This document shows positions 4,647-5,191 of a DNA stretch of 5,191 nucleotides, one piece after another (position 1 is the first letter of the stretch; each line of letters starts with the position of its first letter). The DNA is from Lachnospiraceae bacterium UBA7110 (GTDB taxonomy: Bacteria; Bacillota; Clostridia; Lachnospirales; Lachnospiraceae): positions 1-5,191 of the forward strand of contig DKYC01000008.1 of NCBI GenBank assembly GCA_002492295.1, written 5' to 3'. A program made the position numbers and the translations under genes. The notes below the pieces were generated by a model. It had not been told where the DNA came from and ran no database searches. It worked only from the letters and a program-made list of their open reading frames with translations.

Positions 4647-5045
4647 ATGTATACGATGATGCAGGTCTGCCGGGAGCTTGATATGACCTACCAGACCTTA
4701 AAATATTATTGCAATGAGGGATTAGTCCCCAATGTCAAAAGAGACGGCAATAACCGCCGGGTTTTCGATGAAAAAGACATGAAATGGATTAAAGACCTCA
4801 CCTGCTTAAAAAAATGCGGCATGAGTATTCTTGAAATGAAAGAGTATCTGGAACTTTGCTTACAGGGAGAATCCACCATTATACAACGTAAAGAAATGCT
4901 GGCTAAAAAACGTGAGGCATTGCTTGATTCTATCAAAGAGTTAGAAGGTAGCGTGGACTATATCGACTGGAAACAAAACTTCTATGATGAAGTGCTTTCC
5001 GGCGCACGTCCGTATGTAAGCAATCTGATCCGTGCAGAAGAGTAA
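4647..5045 (+). CDS. MerR-family transcriptional activator (AdhR/NmlR-like, thiol-sensing)
   Basis: This 132-residue protein has a typical MerR layout: the winged helix-turn-helix begins at about MYTMMQVCRELDMTYQTLKY (1-20) with wing residues DGNNRRVF (33-40), a second DNA-contacting helix pair (DMKWIKDLTCLKKCGMS, 44-60), and a long dimerising coiled coil from about 76 to 112. It lacks the C-terminal metal-binding loop of MerR, CueR or ZntR. Cysteines are C8, C22, C53, C57 and C71. C53, in LTCLKKCGMS, aligns with the conserved Cys (C52) by which Bacillus subtilis AdhR is reported to sense formaldehyde and methylglyoxal. MerR proteins bind the dyad in 19 bp-spaced promoters and activate by DNA distortion; two such promoters are in this window. 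The gene is divergent from the reductase operon. I infer that it senses a reactive carbonyl or electrophile and activates both leftward gene pairs. Confidence 0.92.
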   Translation: MYTMMQVCRELDMTYQTLKYYCNEGLVPNVKRDGNNRRVFDEKDMKWIKDLTCLKKCGMSILEMKEYLELCLQGESTIIQRKEMLAKKREALLDSIKELEGSVDYIDWKQNFYDEVLSGARPYVSNLIRAEE

Positions 5046-5054
5046 ATATAGAAA

Positions 5055-5107
5055 AAGCCGTGTATCTGTTTGAGTGGGAGTAGATTCCAAACAAAGATAC
5101 ACGGCTT
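5055..5107. terminator. Long hairpin, probable bidirectional terminator
   Basis: AAGCCGTGTATCT (5055-5067) pairs perfectly with 5095-5107, and GTTTG (5068-5072) with CAAAC (5088-5092) after a two-A bulge. Leftward the stem is followed by TTTC to give GGCTTTTTC, a good terminator for the gene entering from the right. Rightward it is followed only by ATTGG, so termination of merR is weaker. It starts 10 bases after the merR stop. Confidence 0.75.
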
Positions 5108-5117
5108 ATTGGTAAAC

Positions 5118-5191
5118 TCAATTTTCTAACTTTAAAAGACCTTGCCGATATTCAGTTGCCATAGCAAAAGCCATCTGAAAATCAGCAAGGT
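5118..5191 (-). CDS. Unrecognised gene, C-terminal 23 codons, cut by window edge
   Basis: An open frame enters from the right edge and ends at TGA (5120-5118), with the last residues ADFQMAFAMATEYRQGLLKLEN. It is alanine-rich and looks helical. It is too short to assign. Its stop is followed after 10 bases by a leftward terminator hairpin (5055-5107), which supports a real convergent gene here. Confidence 0.4.
   Translation of the reverse strand, partial: LADFQMAFAMATEYRQGLLKLEN

Noticed and set aside
4933..5121. Minus-strand 62-codon frame over the merR end and the terminator hairpin
   Set aside because: It is antisense to the end of merR and passes through the hairpin; no ribosome binding site or domain was seen.

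Overview
The window looks like chromosomal DNA of a low-to-middle GC Firmicute, most likely a gut-type clostridium. This rests on strong AGGAGG ribosome binding sites, sigma-A-like promoters, and proteins resembling clostridial families. No RNA gene, CRISPR array, insertion sequence or origin was seen. Nearly everything is transcribed leftward (minus strand); the one clear exception is a MerR-family regulator near the right end.

Left part (1-660): a small metal/metalloid-type module. An ArsR/SmtB regulator is followed by the first 61 codons of a membrane permease that runs off the left edge. The arsR promoter carries an imperfect dyad, and a second copy of that element (22 of 29 bases) sits just before the permease gene.

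Middle and right part (753-5045): a redox/carbonyl-stress type locus. Reading leftward it holds an NAD(P)H:FMN reductase-like flavoprotein with a cysteine cluster, a two-domain carboxymuconolactone decarboxylase (CMD) gene interrupted by an in-frame TAG, an iron-dependent alcohol dehydrogenase of the YqhD/butanol dehydrogenase type, and a membrane-anchored tandem flavodoxin whose second domain is cut short. The MerR gene is divergent from this group. Two leftward promoters, one before the reductase and one before the dehydrogenase, lie in a duplicated ~97 bp element (78/97 identical, no gaps). Both have the exceptional 19 bp spacer between TTGACC and TATAAT that MerR-type activators need, with a dyad in the spacer. 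The simplest model is one thiol-sensing MerR (Cys53 aligns with the sensing Cys of Bacillus AdhR) switching on both gene pairs in response to aldehydes, quinones or other electrophiles.

Right edge (5055-5191): a long hairpin with a T-run on the minus side, then the probable C-terminal end of an unrecognised leftward gene.

Two genes show decay: the amber codon in the CMD gene, and the truncated second flavodoxin domain, whose stop codon falls in the loop of a terminator-like hairpin. The locus may be a partly degraded version of a module that is intact elsewhere.
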